Positions 19,920-31,146 of a DNA stretch of 64,000 nt are shown piece after piece. Every line of letters begins with the position of its first letter. Positions within the stretch are counted from its first letter, which is position 1. The position numbers were made by a program, and so were the translations under genes. The stretch is from Mycobacterium sp. WUMAC-067 (GTDB taxonomy: Bacteria > Actinomycetota > Actinomycetes > Mycobacteriales > Mycobacteriaceae), in assembly GCF_020217485.1 (NCBI RefSeq), contig NZ_JAEKMI010000019.1, positions 1-64,000 on the forward strand. The letters run 5' to 3'. The notes under the pieces were generated by a model that was given only the letters and a program-made list of their open reading frames with translations, made no database searches and was not told where the DNA came from.

Positions 19920-20747
19920 ATGAAGACAATGCAAGAGCTTTTCGAAATTGCCTGGCAAGCAACACAAATCGGTGCCGCCACGCTGAAGAAATCACAGCCG
20001 AGTTCGGTGCAGCACAAAGGCGACCGTGACCTGGTCACCGACATCGACCTCGCGATCCAGCGCGACATCGCCGACTACCTGGCCCAGACCACACCTGACA
20101 TCGCGTTACTGGCCGAAGAGTCCGAGCAACAGCCGGACATCGAGACTTCCGAGTGGCTCTGGGTGCTCGACCCCATCGACGGGACCTCGAACTTCGTGCA
20201 CGGGCTGCCGTTGTGCGCGGTGTCGCTGGCCCTGCTGCGGGGCGGGCGCACCGTGGCCGCGGTCACCCACGCTCCCCTGCTCGGCAAGACCTACCACGCC
20301 ATCGAGGGCAAGGGCGCGTTCCTCAACGGGCAGCGGATCAACGCCAGCGCCGCCGACAGCCTCAGCGGGGCCATCGTGTCCCTCGGCGACTACGCCGTCG
20401 GCCACGACGCCGGCAGGCTGAACGAGCACCGGCTGGCGCTCACCGCCGAGCTGGTGCCGCGCGTCGAGCGCATCCGCATGATCGGGGCGGCGACCCTGGA
20501 CCTCGCGTTCGTCGCCGAGGGCGCCCTGGACGCCTGCGTGATGATGTCCAACAAGCCCTGGGACACCGCCGCGGGGACGCTGATCGCCCGCGAAGCGGGC
20601 GCGCGGCTCACCGACGCGCAGGGCAATCCCCACACCCACAAGTCCGCGTCGACCGTCATCAGCGCGCCGGGCATCGCCGAGCAACTCGCGACGGTCATCC
20701 GGAACACCGAGAACACCGGCGACCGTTACGCGGCCGCCGTCGGCTAG
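19920..20747 (+). CDS. Inositol monophosphatase family protein
   Basis: Mg-dependent sugar-phosphate phosphatase of the SuhB/IMPase family; the exact substrate (inositol-1-phosphate, histidinol phosphate or a nucleotide) cannot be told. The 275 residues hold LAEESE, WVLDPIDGTSNFVHGLP and KPWDTAAGTLIAREAGA, the three metal and substrate motifs. ATG at 19920, nine bases before a second in-frame ATG. The first 100 or so bases share the low GC of the spacer before it. Convergent with the flavoprotein gene downstream. Confidence 0.92.
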   Translation: MKTMQELFEIAWQATQIGAATLKKSQPSSVQHKGDRDLVTDIDLAIQRDIADYLAQTTPDIALLAEESEQQPDIETSEWLWVLDPIDGTSNFVHGLPLCAVSLALLRGGRTVAAVTHAPLLGKTYHAIEGKGAFLNGQRINASAADSLSGAIVSLGDYAVGHDAGRLNEHRLALTAELVPRVERIRMIGAATLDLAFVAEGALDACVMMSNKPWDTAAGTLIAREAGARLTDAQGNPHTHKSASTVISAPGIAEQLATVIRNTENTGDRYAAAVG

Positions 20748-20761
20748 TCAAAAGGCGCGGC

Positions 20762-21949
20762 TCAGCCCAGTATTTCCGAAATGGGCACGGCCGCAGCGAT
20801 TTTGGCGCGGACCTTCATGACCTTGCCGGGCATCCCGCCGCCGACCACGCCGACCAGGGCCCCGTCGCGTTCGTAGTAGGCCAGGAACTTGCGGCCGTCG
20901 TCCTCGACGACGTGGACGACGTCGTCGGCCTCCGGCTCGCCGAGGCACTGGATCTTGACGTCGTATTGGTCGCTCCAGAAGTAGGGGACGACCACCACCG
21001 GGGGCACATCCTGTCCCAGCATCGCGGGCACCACGGCGCGGGCCTGATCGGCGACATTGCTCCAATGTTCCACGCGCCCTTGGTGTCCCGTCGCGTCACG
21101 CCACGACGCGACATCGCCGAGCGCCCACACGTTCGGCGCGCTGGTGCGTCCGGCCTCGTCGCAGATGACGCCGTTGTCGACGGTGACGCCGCTGCCCTCG
21201 AGCCATTCGGTCGCCGGCCGCGACCCGATGCCGATCACCACCAGGTCGGCCGCCAGCTCGGTGCCGTCGCTCAACACGACCGCCTCGACATGCGTGTCAC
21301 CGCGCACCTCCGCCACGCCGACGCCGAGCCGGACGTCGACGCCCTCGGCGCGGTGCAGCCGGGCCACCAGCTCGCCGATCTGCTCGCCGAGCACCGCGGC
21401 CAGCGGTGTCGGCTGCGGCTCCACCAGCACCACGTCCACCCCCAGGCTGCGCAGGCTGGCCGCCACCTCGCAGCCGATGAAACCGGCCCCGATCACGACG
21501 GCGCGCTGCGCCGAGGACGCGTGCTCGCGCAGCGCCAGGCTCTCGTCGAACGACCGCAGCACCCGAATGCCCTCGAGGTCGGGGATCGCCGGGATGCGTC
21601 GCGGGACCAGCCCGGTGGCGATGACGAGTTCGTCGTAGCGCAGCGTCGTTCCGTCGGCGAGCGTCACCGTCTGCGCCGCGGTGTCCAGGCTTTTCGCGGC
21701 CGACCCCAGGCGCAGGGTGATGTCGTTCTCGTCGTACCACTCGCGCGGTTTGAGCGCGGTGTCGTCGACCTCTTTGCGCAGCACCTCTTTGGACAGCGGC
21801 GGGCGGTCATACGGCAGGTGCACCTCGTCGCTGACGAGTGTGATGGGCCCGGAATACTCCGATTTGCGCAGCTGCTCGGCGGTGCGCGCGGCGGCCAATC
21901 CGCCGCCGACGATCACGATTCCGTTGGTGGCGCTTTCGTCACTACTCAC
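20762..21949 (-). CDS. FAD/NAD-dependent ferredoxin reductase (Rv0688-like)
   Basis: 395-residue flavoprotein of the ferredoxin/rubredoxin reductase type. FAD motif GIVIVGGGLAAARTAEQLR at the N-terminus, NAD motif AVVIGAGFIGCEVAASLRSLG near residue 150, and NVWALGDVAS as the second FAD contact. GTG start. The C-terminal domain fits electron transfer to a small iron-sulfur protein, but no ferredoxin gene is adjacent. It follows the mycofactocin-coupled SDR by 25 bases on the same strand, so a joint redox role is plausible. Confidence 0.93.
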   Translation of the reverse strand: MSSDESATNGIVIVGGGLAAARTAEQLRKSEYSGPITLVSDEVHLPYDRPPLSKEVLRKEVDDTALKPREWYDENDITLRLGSAAKSLDTAAQTVTLADGTTLRYDELVIATGLVPRRIPAIPDLEGIRVLRSFDESLALREHASSAQRAVVIGAGFIGCEVAASLRSLGVDVVLVEPQPTPLAAVLGEQIGELVARLHRAEGVDVRLGVGVAEVRGDTHVEAVVLSDGTELAADLVVIGIGSRPATEWLEGSGVTVDNGVICDEAGRTSAPNVWALGDVASWRDATGHQGRVEHWSNVADQARAVVPAMLGQDVPPVVVVPYFWSDQYDVKIQCLGEPEADDVVHVVEDDGRKFLAYYERDGALVGVVGGGMPGKVMKVRAKIAAAVPISEILG

Positions 21950-21974
21950 GTGGAGTTCTTAGCACGATGGCCGG

Positions 21975-22838
<864 letters not shown>

Positions 22839-22893
22839 CTAGCAGCGCAATTGAAACGTGTTCTAGTTCACCCGCCGGCCCGGCGGACGAGCC

Positions 22894-23724
22894 TCAGATT
22901 TCGGAGATGATCTGCGCGCGCCGGCTGTTGTATTCCTCGTCGGTGAGCGCGCCGCTGGCGCGCAGATCGTTCAGCTCCTGCAGCCGCGCGGCGATCGAGG
23001 GTTCGGGCGGCGTGACGACCGCCGCCGGCGCACCCGCCGCCGCCGGTTGGGCGGCCGGCGCCTGCTGCTCGGCGGCCCGGCGCACCACCGCCTGGATCTG
23101 CCCGCGCAGCGCCGGGTTCGACCGGATGTCGACCATCCGGTTCAGCGGAATGTTGTTGGCCTTGAGGATCTGCAGGATCTCCATCAGCGGGCCCGCCTGG
23201 CCGCTCAGGTCGTAGGTCCGGTTGTCCTCGGCCACCGTGAACTGCGCGGGCATCAGCCCGTTGACCAATGCGCTTCGCTCCCAGTCGATCCGGTATTCGT
23301 TGGTGGTCGGGTGGACCAGCACCACCACCTTGCGGGCGTTGAGGTTGCCCAGCCGGGTGACGCTGGCGATCACGCGGTCTTCGCTGTCGAACGGCAGCAG
23401 GCCGGGGCCGGCGATGTGCAGGTGTACCTTGACGACCTGCTGGTTGTTGACCCACGTGCCCGTTTCGGTGATGCCGGTGATCTGGGCGAGCGCCAGCACG
23501 CCGCTCTGCTCGAGCGCGGCCGCCTTCGCCGACGACTTGGCGCCGTAGTTCGCCAGCGCGAGCGCGACCAACACGTCGGCCACGGTGATGAGCAGGCCGA
23601 CGTAGAACATCCACTGCAGCAGGCTGTCGAGCCCCATGACGAAGTACACGACCAAGAAAATCGGCCCGACGAGTCCTCCGCACAGCAAAACGACCAACTG
23701 TGCCTTCAGGTAGCGCGCTAACAC
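22894..23724 (-). CDS. Membrane protein with SHOCT domain (Rv0686-like)
   Basis: 276 residues. Two hydrophobic helices at about residues 9-30 and 36-60 form a hairpin in the membrane. A beta-rich region of about 150 residues follows, then an Ala/Pro linker, and a C-terminal SHOCT motif (IAARLQELNDLRASGALTDEEYNSRRAQII). SHOCT segments usually mediate oligomerisation. GTG start with GGAGGGG ahead of it. Function unknown; it lies between the SDR and the PE gene, all on minus. Confidence 0.85.
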   Translation of the reverse strand: MLARYLKAQLVVLLCGGLVGPIFLVVYFVMGLDSLLQWMFYVGLLITVADVLVALALANYGAKSSAKAAALEQSGVLALAQITGITETGTWVNNQQVVKVHLHIAGPGLLPFDSEDRVIASVTRLGNLNARKVVVLVHPTTNEYRIDWERSALVNGLMPAQFTVAEDNRTYDLSGQAGPLMEILQILKANNIPLNRMVDIRSNPALRGQIQAVVRRAAEQQAPAAQPAAAGAPAAVVTPPEPSIAARLQELNDLRASGALTDEEYNSRRAQIISEI

Positions 23725-23834
23725 TTGCCCCTCCTCGGCTTGCTGGGGATTTGTGTCAGATTAGCGCCCGGGGTCTCACCGCGAACGCGATACGCGCAAA
23801 CCGGTTTCGGTCGTCTACCGGCGGGCCGCCGCCA

Positions 23835-24593
23835 TCACGTGAGCTGCTCGGGCGGGACGATCGGCACCCGGCGCACCGGCGGCGCCGCTGACTGTGACGC
23901 CGCGGTGGAGTGCGGCGCGGGGGAATGCGGCGCCGTGCGCGGCGACACCGGCAACGTCGTGGCCGGGGAGGCCTGCGGCGCCACCTCGGGTTGCATCGGC
24001 GCGGCGGCCGTGCCGGCCGGTGCCGACGCCGCGGGCGGGACGGTGCTCGCAGAACCGGCCGGTGCGTAGGCCGGCGTCGCCACGCGCGCCGGCCCGGCCG
24101 GTGCGGTGGCCGAGGCCAACGTCGCCGAACCCACCGGCGCCGCGGCGACCGGTGTGCCGGCCGGTACCGGTGCGGCGGCCGCGGGGGCCACCGCCGCCGC
24201 CAGGGGCCCCGCGGGCGCGGTCGGAGCGGAGGCACCCATGGCGCCGGCCGTCATCGTCGGCACCTGCGCGGCCATCGACGCGGGCCCCGCCGCGGTCTGC
24301 AGCGGCGTCGCGTTCGCCGCCTCGGCGGCGGCATACTGCATCGCGCCGCCGTTCATCAGCTGCACGAACTGGCTGTGGAACGCGGCCGCCTGGGCGCTGA
24401 GCGCCTGATAGACCTGGGAGTGGGCGTCGAACAGGGCGGCGATACTCGCCGACACCTCGTCGGCGCCCGGGGCGAGCACCGCCGACGTCGGCCCCATCGC
24501 CGCCGTGTTGGCGGAGGTGATCGTCGTCCCGATCCTGGCCAGGTCCGTCGCGGCAGCCGCGACGAATTCGGGAGTCGCTTGAACGAACGACAT
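23835..24593 (-). CDS. PE family protein with Ala/Pro/Thr-rich tail
   Basis: 252 residues. Residues 1-95 form the PE domain ([22 protein letters not shown], then helices to [12 protein letters not shown]), ending in the YxxxE type VII secretion signal. The rest is low complexity, rich in Ala, Pro, Ser and Thr, with no known fold. A good GGGAGG precedes the ATG. PE proteins are normally exported with a PPE partner by an ESX system; no PPE or ESX gene is in the window. From memory M. tuberculosis lacks a PE gene at this site. Confidence 0.88.
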   Translation of the reverse strand: MSFVQATPEFVAAAATDLARIGTTITSANTAAMGPTSAVLAPGADEVSASIAALFDAHSQVYQALSAQAAAFHSQFVQLMNGGAMQYAAAEAANATPLQTAAGPASMAAQVPTMTAGAMGASAPTAPAGPLAAAVAPAAAAPVPAGTPVAAAPVGSATLASATAPAGPARVATPAYAPAGSASTVPPAASAPAGTAAAPMQPEVAPQASPATTLPVSPRTAPHSPAPHSTAASQSAAPPVRRVPIVPPEQLT

Positions 24594-24710
24594 CGGCACC
24601 TCCCCGCCACGCCTCACGGTCACCGAGAACTCTGCCGAAATCCTAGTGCAGGGCGCGCAGCGTGCGCACCATTTCCGCGCCGGTCCGGCCCGACGATGCG
24701 CACAGCGGAC

Positions 24711-24745
24711 AAAGCCCGGATTGCCGAGTTGGCAATCCGGGCTTT
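24711..24745 (-). terminator. Rho-independent-like terminator of the str operon
   Basis: Perfect 15-bp stem: aaagcccggattgcc (24711-24725) pairs with ggcaatccgggcttt (24731-24745) around a five-base loop. It lies 31 bases beyond the tuf stop and also faces the PE gene upstream region. Confidence 0.85.
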
Positions 24746-24747
24746 GA

Positions 24748-24769
24748 ACTGACTCAGTACTGACTCAGT
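24748..24769. repeat. Tandem duplicate of an 11-bp palindrome in the tuf 3' region
   Basis: ACTGACTCAGT occurs twice with no gap (24748-24758, 24759-24769). Each copy is itself an inverted repeat about a central base. It sits between the tuf stop and its terminator. Confidence 0.7.
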
Positions 24770-24775
24770 AGCGAA

Positions 24776-25966
<1,191 letters not shown>

Positions 25967-26077
25967 TTCTGTGTCCTCCTGGACTAGTTGGTGCTTGTTA
26001 AAGCAGTGTTGGTGTTTTCAGTTGTGCCGCGCCCAAGGCATTCCAATGACCCGGCAAGATTACTCCGTCGCCGATGT

Positions 26078-28183
26078 TTACTGGCCCGTCGCCTTCGCGA
26101 TGATCTCCTTTGACACGTTCGCCGGCACTTCGGCGTACGAGTCGAAGACCATGGAGTAGTTCGCCCGGCCTTGGGTCTTGGACCGCAGGTCGCCGACGTA
26201 GCCGAACATCTCCGACAGCGGCACGTGCGCTTTGACGACGCGCGCACCGCTCCGCTCCTCCATGGCCTGGATCTGGCCACGGCGGGAGTTCAGGTCGCCG
26301 ATCACGTCGCCCATGTAGTCTTCGGGCGTGGTGACCTCGACGGCCATGATCGGTTCCAGGATGACTGGCTGGGCTTGCGCCGCAGCCTTTTTCAGCACCT
26401 GCGAACCGGCGATCTTGAAGGCCATCTCCGACGAGTCGACCTCGTGGAAGGCCCCGTCGAGCAGGGTGACCTTCAAGTTGACCAGCGGGTAGCCGGCCAG
26501 CACGCCGTACTGCATGGCGTCCTGCGCACCGGCGTCCACCGACGGGATGTACTCGCGCGGGATGCGCCCACCGGTGACCTTGTTCTCGAACTCGTAGGTC
26601 GCGCCGTCCTCGCCGTGGAACGGCTCGAGGCTGATCAGCACCTTGGCGAACTGGCCGGAACCACCGGTCTGCTTCTTGTGGGTGAACTCGACCTTTTCCA
26701 CCGTCCGCTTGATGGTCTCCTTGTAGGCGACCTGCGGCTTGCCGACGTTGGCCTCGACCTTGAACTCGCGGCGCATCCGGTCCACCAGGATGTCCAGGTG
26801 CAACTCGCCCATCCCACCGATCACGGTCTGGCCGGTCTCCGCGTCCTGGTGGACCTTGAAGGTCGGGTCCTCCTCGGCGAGCTTCTGGATCGACAGGCTC
26901 AGCTTCTCCTGGTCGCTCTTGGTCTTGGGCTCGATGGCCACTTCGATCACCGGGTCGGGGAAGGTCATCGATTCCAGCACGACCTGCTGGTTCGGGTCGC
27001 TCAGGGTGTCACCGGTGGTGGTGTCCTTGAGCCCGATCACCGCGTAGATGTGGCCCGCCGAGGCCGTCTCCACCGGGTTCTCCTTGTTGGAGTGCATCTG
27101 GAACAGCTTGCCCAGCCGCTCCTTCTTGCCCTTGGTGGCGTTGATGACCTGGCTGCCGGAGTCGACCTTGCCGGAGTACACCCGGACGTAGGTCAGCTTG
27201 CCGAAGAACGGGTGCGTGGCGACCTTGAACGCCAGCGCGGAGAACGGCTCGTCGGTCGAGGGCTTGCGGGTGACCTCTTCGTCCTCCTTGCCCGGCGCGT
27301 GGCCGACGGCCGGCGGCACGTCCAACGGCGAGGGCAGGTAGTCGATGACGGCGTCCAGCATGGGCTGCACGCCCTTGTTCTTGAACGCGCTGCCGCACAA
27401 CACCGGGTAGGCCTCCGAGCTGATGGTCAGCTTGCGGATGGCGCCCTTGATCTCCTCGACCGTGAGTTCCTCGCCGCCGAGGTACTTCTCCAGCAGCGCC
27501 TCGTCGGTCTCGGCGACCGCCTCGAGCAGCTTGGTGCGGTACTCCTCGACCTTCTCGGCCAATTCGGCCGGGATGTCGATGGTGTCGTAGGTTTCGCCCA
27601 GCTTCGTCTCGCCGCGCCACACCTTGGCGTTCATCTCGACCAGGTCGACGATGCCCTCGAAGTCGCCCTCGGAGCCGACGGGCAGCTGAATCGGGATGAC
27701 GTTGGCGCCGAGGCGCTCCTCCATGGTGCGGACGGAGAAGTAGAAGTCGGCCCCGATCTTGTCCATCTTGTTGACGAAGCAGATGCGCGGGACGTCGTAC
27801 TTGTCGGCCTGCCGCCAGACCTGTTCGGACTGCGGCTCGACGCCCTCCTTGCCGTCGAACACGGCTACGGCGCCATCGAGAACACGGAGCGAACGCTCGA
27901 CTTCCACGGTGAAGTCGACGTGCCCGGGGGTGTCGATGATGTTGATCTGGTTGTCTTTCCAGAAACAGGTGGTGGCCGCGGAGGTGATGGTGATCCCCCG
28001 CTCCTGCTCCTGCTCCATCCAGTCCATGGTGGCGGCGCCGTCGTGCACCTCACCGATCTTGTAGCTGATACCGGTGTAGTAGAGGATGCGCTCGGTCGTC
28101 GTCGTCTTGCCGGCGTCGATGTGCGCCATGATGCCGATGTTGCGGACCTTGGTGAGGTCGGTCAGCACGTCCTTCTGTGCCAC
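26078..28183 (-). CDS. fusA: Elongation factor G
   Basis: GTPase that drives translocation. The 701 residues have [15 protein letters not shown] near residue 20, [19 protein letters not shown] and the C-terminal domains IV and V ([30 protein letters not shown]). It is the canonical fusA, not the paralogous fusA2, judging from its place between rpsG and tuf. GTG start at 28183, 81 bases after rpsG. Confidence 0.99.
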   Translation of the reverse strand: MAQKDVLTDLTKVRNIGIMAHIDAGKTTTTERILYYTGISYKIGEVHDGAATMDWMEQEQERGITITSAATTCFWKDNQINIIDTPGHVDFTVEVERSLRVLDGAVAVFDGKEGVEPQSEQVWRQADKYDVPRICFVNKMDKIGADFYFSVRTMEERLGANVIPIQLPVGSEGDFEGIVDLVEMNAKVWRGETKLGETYDTIDIPAELAEKVEEYRTKLLEAVAETDEALLEKYLGGEELTVEEIKGAIRKLTISSEAYPVLCGSAFKNKGVQPMLDAVIDYLPSPLDVPPAVGHAPGKEDEEVTRKPSTDEPFSALAFKVATHPFFGKLTYVRVYSGKVDSGSQVINATKGKKERLGKLFQMHSNKENPVETASAGHIYAVIGLKDTTTGDTLSDPNQQVVLESMTFPDPVIEVAIEPKTKSDQEKLSLSIQKLAEEDPTFKVHQDAETGQTVIGGMGELHLDILVDRMRREFKVEANVGKPQVAYKETIKRTVEKVEFTHKKQTGGSGQFAKVLISLEPFHGEDGATYEFENKVTGGRIPREYIPSVDAGAQDAMQYGVLAGYPLVNLKVTLLDGAFHEVDSSEMAFKIAGSQVLKKAAAQAQPVILEPIMAVEVTTPEDYMGDVIGDLNSRRGQIQAMEERSGARVVKAHVPLSEMFGYVGDLRSKTQGRANYSMVFDSYAEVPANVSKEIIAKATGQ

Positions 28184-28264
28184 AGAAGTCTTCCCACTCT
28201 TTCGATTGCTTAGTTGCTGTCGTTCGCGGTCAGGCCAGCGCCCCGGCGCGCGGGCCGCAGAGAC

Positions 28265-28735
28265 CTACCAGCGGTAGTGCGCGAAGGCGCGGTTGGCCTC
28301 GGCCATCTTGTGGGTGTCCTCGCGTCGCTTGACGGCGGCCCCCAGACCGTTGCTGGCATCCAGGATCTCGTTTGCCAGGCGCTCGACCATGGTCTTCTCC
28401 CGGCGTTGCCGCGAGAAGCTGACGAGCCAGCGCAGCGCCAGCGTGGTGGACCGATCCGGACGCACCTCGACCGGCACCTGATAGGTGGCACCACCGACGC
28501 GGCGGCTACGCACCTCCAGGGCGGGCTTGACGTTGTCGAGAGCACGCTTGAGCGTGATCACGGGATCGGTGCCCGTCTTGTCCCGAGCTTGTTCGAGCGC
28601 ACCATAAACAATGCGCTCGGCGAGCGATTTCTTCCCCTGCAGCAGGACTTTGTTCACCAGCTGGGTGACCAGCTGCGACCCGTAGACCGGGTCATTGACC
28701 AACGGGCGCTTCGGCGCGGGCCCCTTGCGCGGCAT
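28265..28735 (-). CDS. rpsG: 30S ribosomal protein S7
   Basis: Primary binding protein of the 16S 3' domain. 156 residues, normal length. [36 protein letters not shown] and [17 protein letters not shown] are family blocks. The ATG at 28735 shares one base with the rpsL stop. Confidence 0.98.
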   Translation of the reverse strand: MPRKGPAPKRPLVNDPVYGSQLVTQLVNKVLLQGKKSLAERIVYGALEQARDKTGTDPVITLKRALDNVKPALEVRSRRVGGATYQVPVEVRPDRSTTLALRWLVSFSRQRREKTMVERLANEILDASNGLGAAVKRREDTHKMAEANRAFAHYRW

Positions 28736-29109
28736 CAGCTCTTCTCCTTTTTGGCGCCGTAACGGCTGCGAGCCTGCTTGCGGTTCTTGACGCCCTGGGT
28801 GTCGAGCGAACCGCGGATGATCTTGTACCGGACACCGGGCAGGTCCTTCACCCGGCCGCCACGCACCAGCACCATCGAGTGCTCCTGCAGGTTGTGCCCT
28901 TCGCCGGGGATGTAGGCCGTCACCTCAACCTGGCTCGTCAGCTTCACGCGGGCGACCTTCCGAAGCGCGGAGTTCGGCTTCTTCGGAGTGGTGGTGTACA
29001 CGCGGGTGCACACGCCACGGCGCTGCGGGCTGCCCTTGAGGGCCGCGGTCTTGACCTTGGCGACCTTGTCCCGGCGACCCTTGCGGACCAGCTGCTGAAT
29101 GGTTGGCAT
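28735..29109 (-). CDS. rpsL: 30S ribosomal protein S12
   Basis: S12 is part of the decoding centre and the classical streptomycin-resistance locus. The 124-residue product has Lys at positions 43 ([13 protein letters not shown]) and 88 ([11 protein letters not shown]), the wild-type, susceptible state at both hot spots. First gene of the str operon, preceded by a leader of about 200 bases. Confidence 0.98.
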
Positions 29110-29276
29110 CTACCGGCTTTCTCTGTTCGTGTTCGGCATACTTCTGGCGTCTTCAAGTCTGTGTACTGCAGTTATGTCCGTCCGCGTCACCCCGCGGCCG
29201 GGTGTGTCGCATGCGCTGCGCACCGGACTTGAGTCCGATGCATCGTGGACACGCGAATTCGCCCGGCATTCACTTC

Positions 29277-29297
29277 CTTACGGTTAGGCGCCGTAAG
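29277..29297. promoter_or_regulatory. Inverted repeat in the str operon leader
   Basis: Perfect 7-bp arms CTTACGG (29277-29283) and CCGTAAG (29291-29297) with a seven-base loop. It lies 20 bases downstream of the predicted -10 on the transcribed side, so it could be an RNA hairpin at the 5' end of the str transcript or an operator. Confidence 0.45.
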
Positions 29298-29316
29298 CCG
29301 CCAGGCACGAGGAACC

Positions 29317-29346
29317 ACAATACCCGCCGCCCGTCTTGCAGGTCAA
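29317..29346 (-). promoter_or_regulatory. Promoter of the str operon
   Basis: On minus: TTGACC (29341-29346), an 18-base spacer, TATTGT (29317-29322). It lies about 210 bases before rpsL and just after the TetR stop. The -10 is the same hexamer as at rpoB and rplJ. Confidence 0.65.
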
Positions 29347-29376
29347 AGCGGCGGACCTGCTCGCACCGCGGTGGGG

Positions 29377-30021
29377 CTAGCCCCTGGCGCCGTCGGGGGC
29401 GGTGCGCCGTTCCAGGCCCGCCGCCAGGCGCAGCACCATGTCGGAGAACAACGCGTCGGTATCGATGTCGTCCATGACACCGGTCATCTCCAGCAACACG
29501 AATCCGTGCATCGCGGACCAGAACTCCAGCGCCGCATGGAAGGCTTCGGCGCCGTCGAGACCGTAGGAGGACAGCACGGCGATTACCGGTGCGGCCGCGC
29601 CGCGGGTCGCCGCCGCGTACTCGGCGTCTTCTCCACCCAGCGGCATGCGGGTGAAGGCCGAGTAGCGACCCGGGTGATGGTGGGCATAGCTGCGGTACGC
29701 GCCCGCCATGACGAGCACCGCGTCGTCGCGGGCGCGGCCCTCGCCCACCCGGTTGAGCATCGTGATGATGTCGTCGATCACCCGAATCCGCACCGAGCGG
29801 CGCAAGTCCTCCAGGCTGTCCACGTGGTTGTACAGCGACGGCCCCTTGGTGCCCAGCTGCGTAGCGAGCGCGTTGATGGTCAGGGCGTCCCAGCCCTCGC
29901 GATCCAGGAACGTCAGCGCGCCGTCGATGATCCCTTCCCGGCTGAGCTTGGTCGGGCGCGAACCGGGCCGTCCCGCGCGTTGGCGCCCGGCCGCCGACGG
30001 CGATTCCGGTTGAGCTGCCAT
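29377..30021 (-). CDS. TetR-family regulator (Rv0681-like)
   Basis: 214 residues. A basic N-terminal arm is followed by the helix-turn-helix (IIDGALTFLDREGWDALTINA, TKGPSLYNHVDSLEDL) and a C-terminal TetR_C domain of the WHG-like type (FWSAMHGFVLLEMTG). Divergent from two DUF3060 genes across a 196-base spacer that contains an AACTA-N7-TAGTT inverted repeat, its likely operator. Effector unknown. Confidence 0.9.
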   Translation of the reverse strand: MAAQPESPSAAGRQRAGRPGSRPTKLSREGIIDGALTFLDREGWDALTINALATQLGTKGPSLYNHVDSLEDLRRSVRIRVIDDIITMLNRVGEGRARDDAVLVMAGAYRSYAHHHPGRYSAFTRMPLGGEDAEYAAATRGAAAPVIAVLSSYGLDGAEAFHAALEFWSAMHGFVLLEMTGVMDDIDTDALFSDMVLRLAAGLERRTAPDGARG

Positions 30022-30058
30022 GGCGGTCGCCCTTCGATCGCGGGAACGGGTTGCGGTT

Positions 30059-30075
30059 AACTAATGACTCTAGTT
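30059..30075. promoter_or_regulatory. Candidate TetR operator, AACTA-N7-TAGTT
   Basis: Arms 30059-30063 and 30071-30075 are perfectly inverted. It is 38 bases upstream of the TetR start and 143 bases upstream of the divergent DUF3060 gene, fitting autoregulation. Confidence 0.5.
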
Positions 30076-30217
30076 GACGCCCGTTCAGACATTAATCTCC
30101 CGGAGGGGCATGAGCGTCCGGCAAAGGAAGATAAAACCTGCCATCGGGCAGGCAAATGCACGTAATGTCATGCTTGGCTCATTCGAGCCGACGTCCCGTC
30201 CAAAAGGGGGGCCCGCA

Positions 30218-30595
30218 GTGAAGTGGACAACTGTCGCCGGGTCGCTGGCCACCTGCGCCATCGCCGTCCTCGCCGGCTTCGTTGCCACGCCGGGGCTTGC
30301 GCAGGCCAAGAACGGCGACACCCATGTCATCGGGGAGGACATGGAGCAGACGGTCGACTGCAACGACGCCACGCTGTTGGTCAACGGCACGTTCCTCACC
30401 GTGACCGCGCTGGGCAACTGCTACGCCGTGACGGTGATGGGTTCGTCGAATGTGGTTATCGCCGACTCGGTTTCGCATGACATCACGGTGTACGGCCACG
30501 ACCAGACCGTGCTCTACAAGGGCGGTCAGCCGGCCCTGTGGGACCGCGGCCGCGAATTGGGCATGACCAACCGGCTCCAGCAGGTGCCGGGCTGA
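30218..30595 (+). CDS. Secreted DUF3060 protein (Rv0680c-like)
   Basis: 125 residues. A signal peptide covers about residues 1-28 (hydrophobic ATCAIAVLAGFVATPGLAQA). The mature part is a short beta-rich repeat of the DUF3060 type, with alternating hydrophobic strands and the turns NGTFLTVTALGNC and MGSSNVVIADS, which suggest a small beta-helix. Two cysteines in the mature part may pair. The GTG at 30218 has AAAGGGGGG seven bases ahead; an upstream frame is open but unlikely. 47 bases before a lipoprotein of the same family. Confidence 0.85.
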   Translation: MKWTTVAGSLATCAIAVLAGFVATPGLAQAKNGDTHVIGEDMEQTVDCNDATLLVNGTFLTVTALGNCYAVTVMGSSNVVIADSVSHDITVYGHDQTVLYKGGQPALWDRGRELGMTNRLQQVPG

Positions 30596-30642
30596 GGCAC
30601 CACACCGACCGGGATCAAACAACGAGAGGGAAACGAAAAGCG

Positions 30643-31131
30643 ATGCGTGTCCATACCTTCGAGCACCGCCGCAGACTGGCCGCATTCGCCTTGGCGCCGG
30701 CCGCCGCGGCCCTGATGCTGGCCGGCTGCAGTTCGACCGCCAACCCGCCGGCCGGCTCCTCCTCCTCCACCACCACGAAGAGCAGCCCGACGACGAGTGC
30801 CGGTGCCGCGCCGACGACGGGATCGAGCGGGGCGAGCACCACCGCGTCCATCGAGATCGGGAACACGGTGAACTACGGATCGATGGGCACCACCACCAAC
30901 CTCGACTGCGCCAGCGGGAAGTCGCTGAACGTGGCCGGTTCGGACAACACACTGACCGTCACGGGCACCTGCACGACGGCGAACATCGGCGGCACCAACA
31001 ACAAGATCACCTTCGACAAGGTCGAGACGCGCATCACCGTGCTCGGGATGAACAACACCATCACCTACAAAGACGGTGATCCCAAGGTCGACAACCTCGG
31101 CTCGAGCAACACGATCAACAAGGGTAGCTGA
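30643..31131 (+). CDS. DUF3060 lipoprotein (Rv0679c-like)
   Basis: 162 residues. A signal peptide with lipobox LMLAGC makes Cys29 or so the lipidated residue. A Ser/Thr-rich linker (about residues 30-70) precedes a DUF3060 repeat region full of Asn/Thr turns (NLDCASGKSLNVAGSDNTLTV; GTNNKITFD; GMNNTITYKD; GSSNTINKGS), again beta-helix-like. GAGAGGG precedes the ATG. Probably co-transcribed with the gene before it and anchored outside the membrane. Function unknown. Confidence 0.88.
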   Translation: MRVHTFEHRRRLAAFALAPAAAALMLAGCSSTANPPAGSSSSTTTKSSPTTSAGAAPTTGSSGASTTASIEIGNTVNYGSMGTTTNLDCASGKSLNVAGSDNTLTVTGTCTTANIGGTNNKITFDKVETRITVLGMNNTITYKDGDPKVDNLGSSNTINKGS

Positions 31132-31146
31132 CCGGCCGAGTTGCCC

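Noticed and set aside
19464..19967. 167-codon frame on minus in the low-GC spacer
   Set aside because: Cys/Arg-rich and without recognisable motifs. It crosses the promoter and start of the inositol-monophosphatase-like gene, and the low GC alone makes chance frames look varied.
24748..24769. Tandem 11-bp repeat and the 12-bp repeat at 36914-36955 considered as CRISPR units
   Set aside because: Only two copies each, too short, with no spacer array and no cas genes in the window.
29373..29384. 12-bp palindrome ggggctagcccc at the TetR stop codon as a terminator
   Set aside because: A continuous palindrome has no loop to form a hairpin, and there is no U tract. It is more likely a chance result of the TAG stop in GC-rich context.
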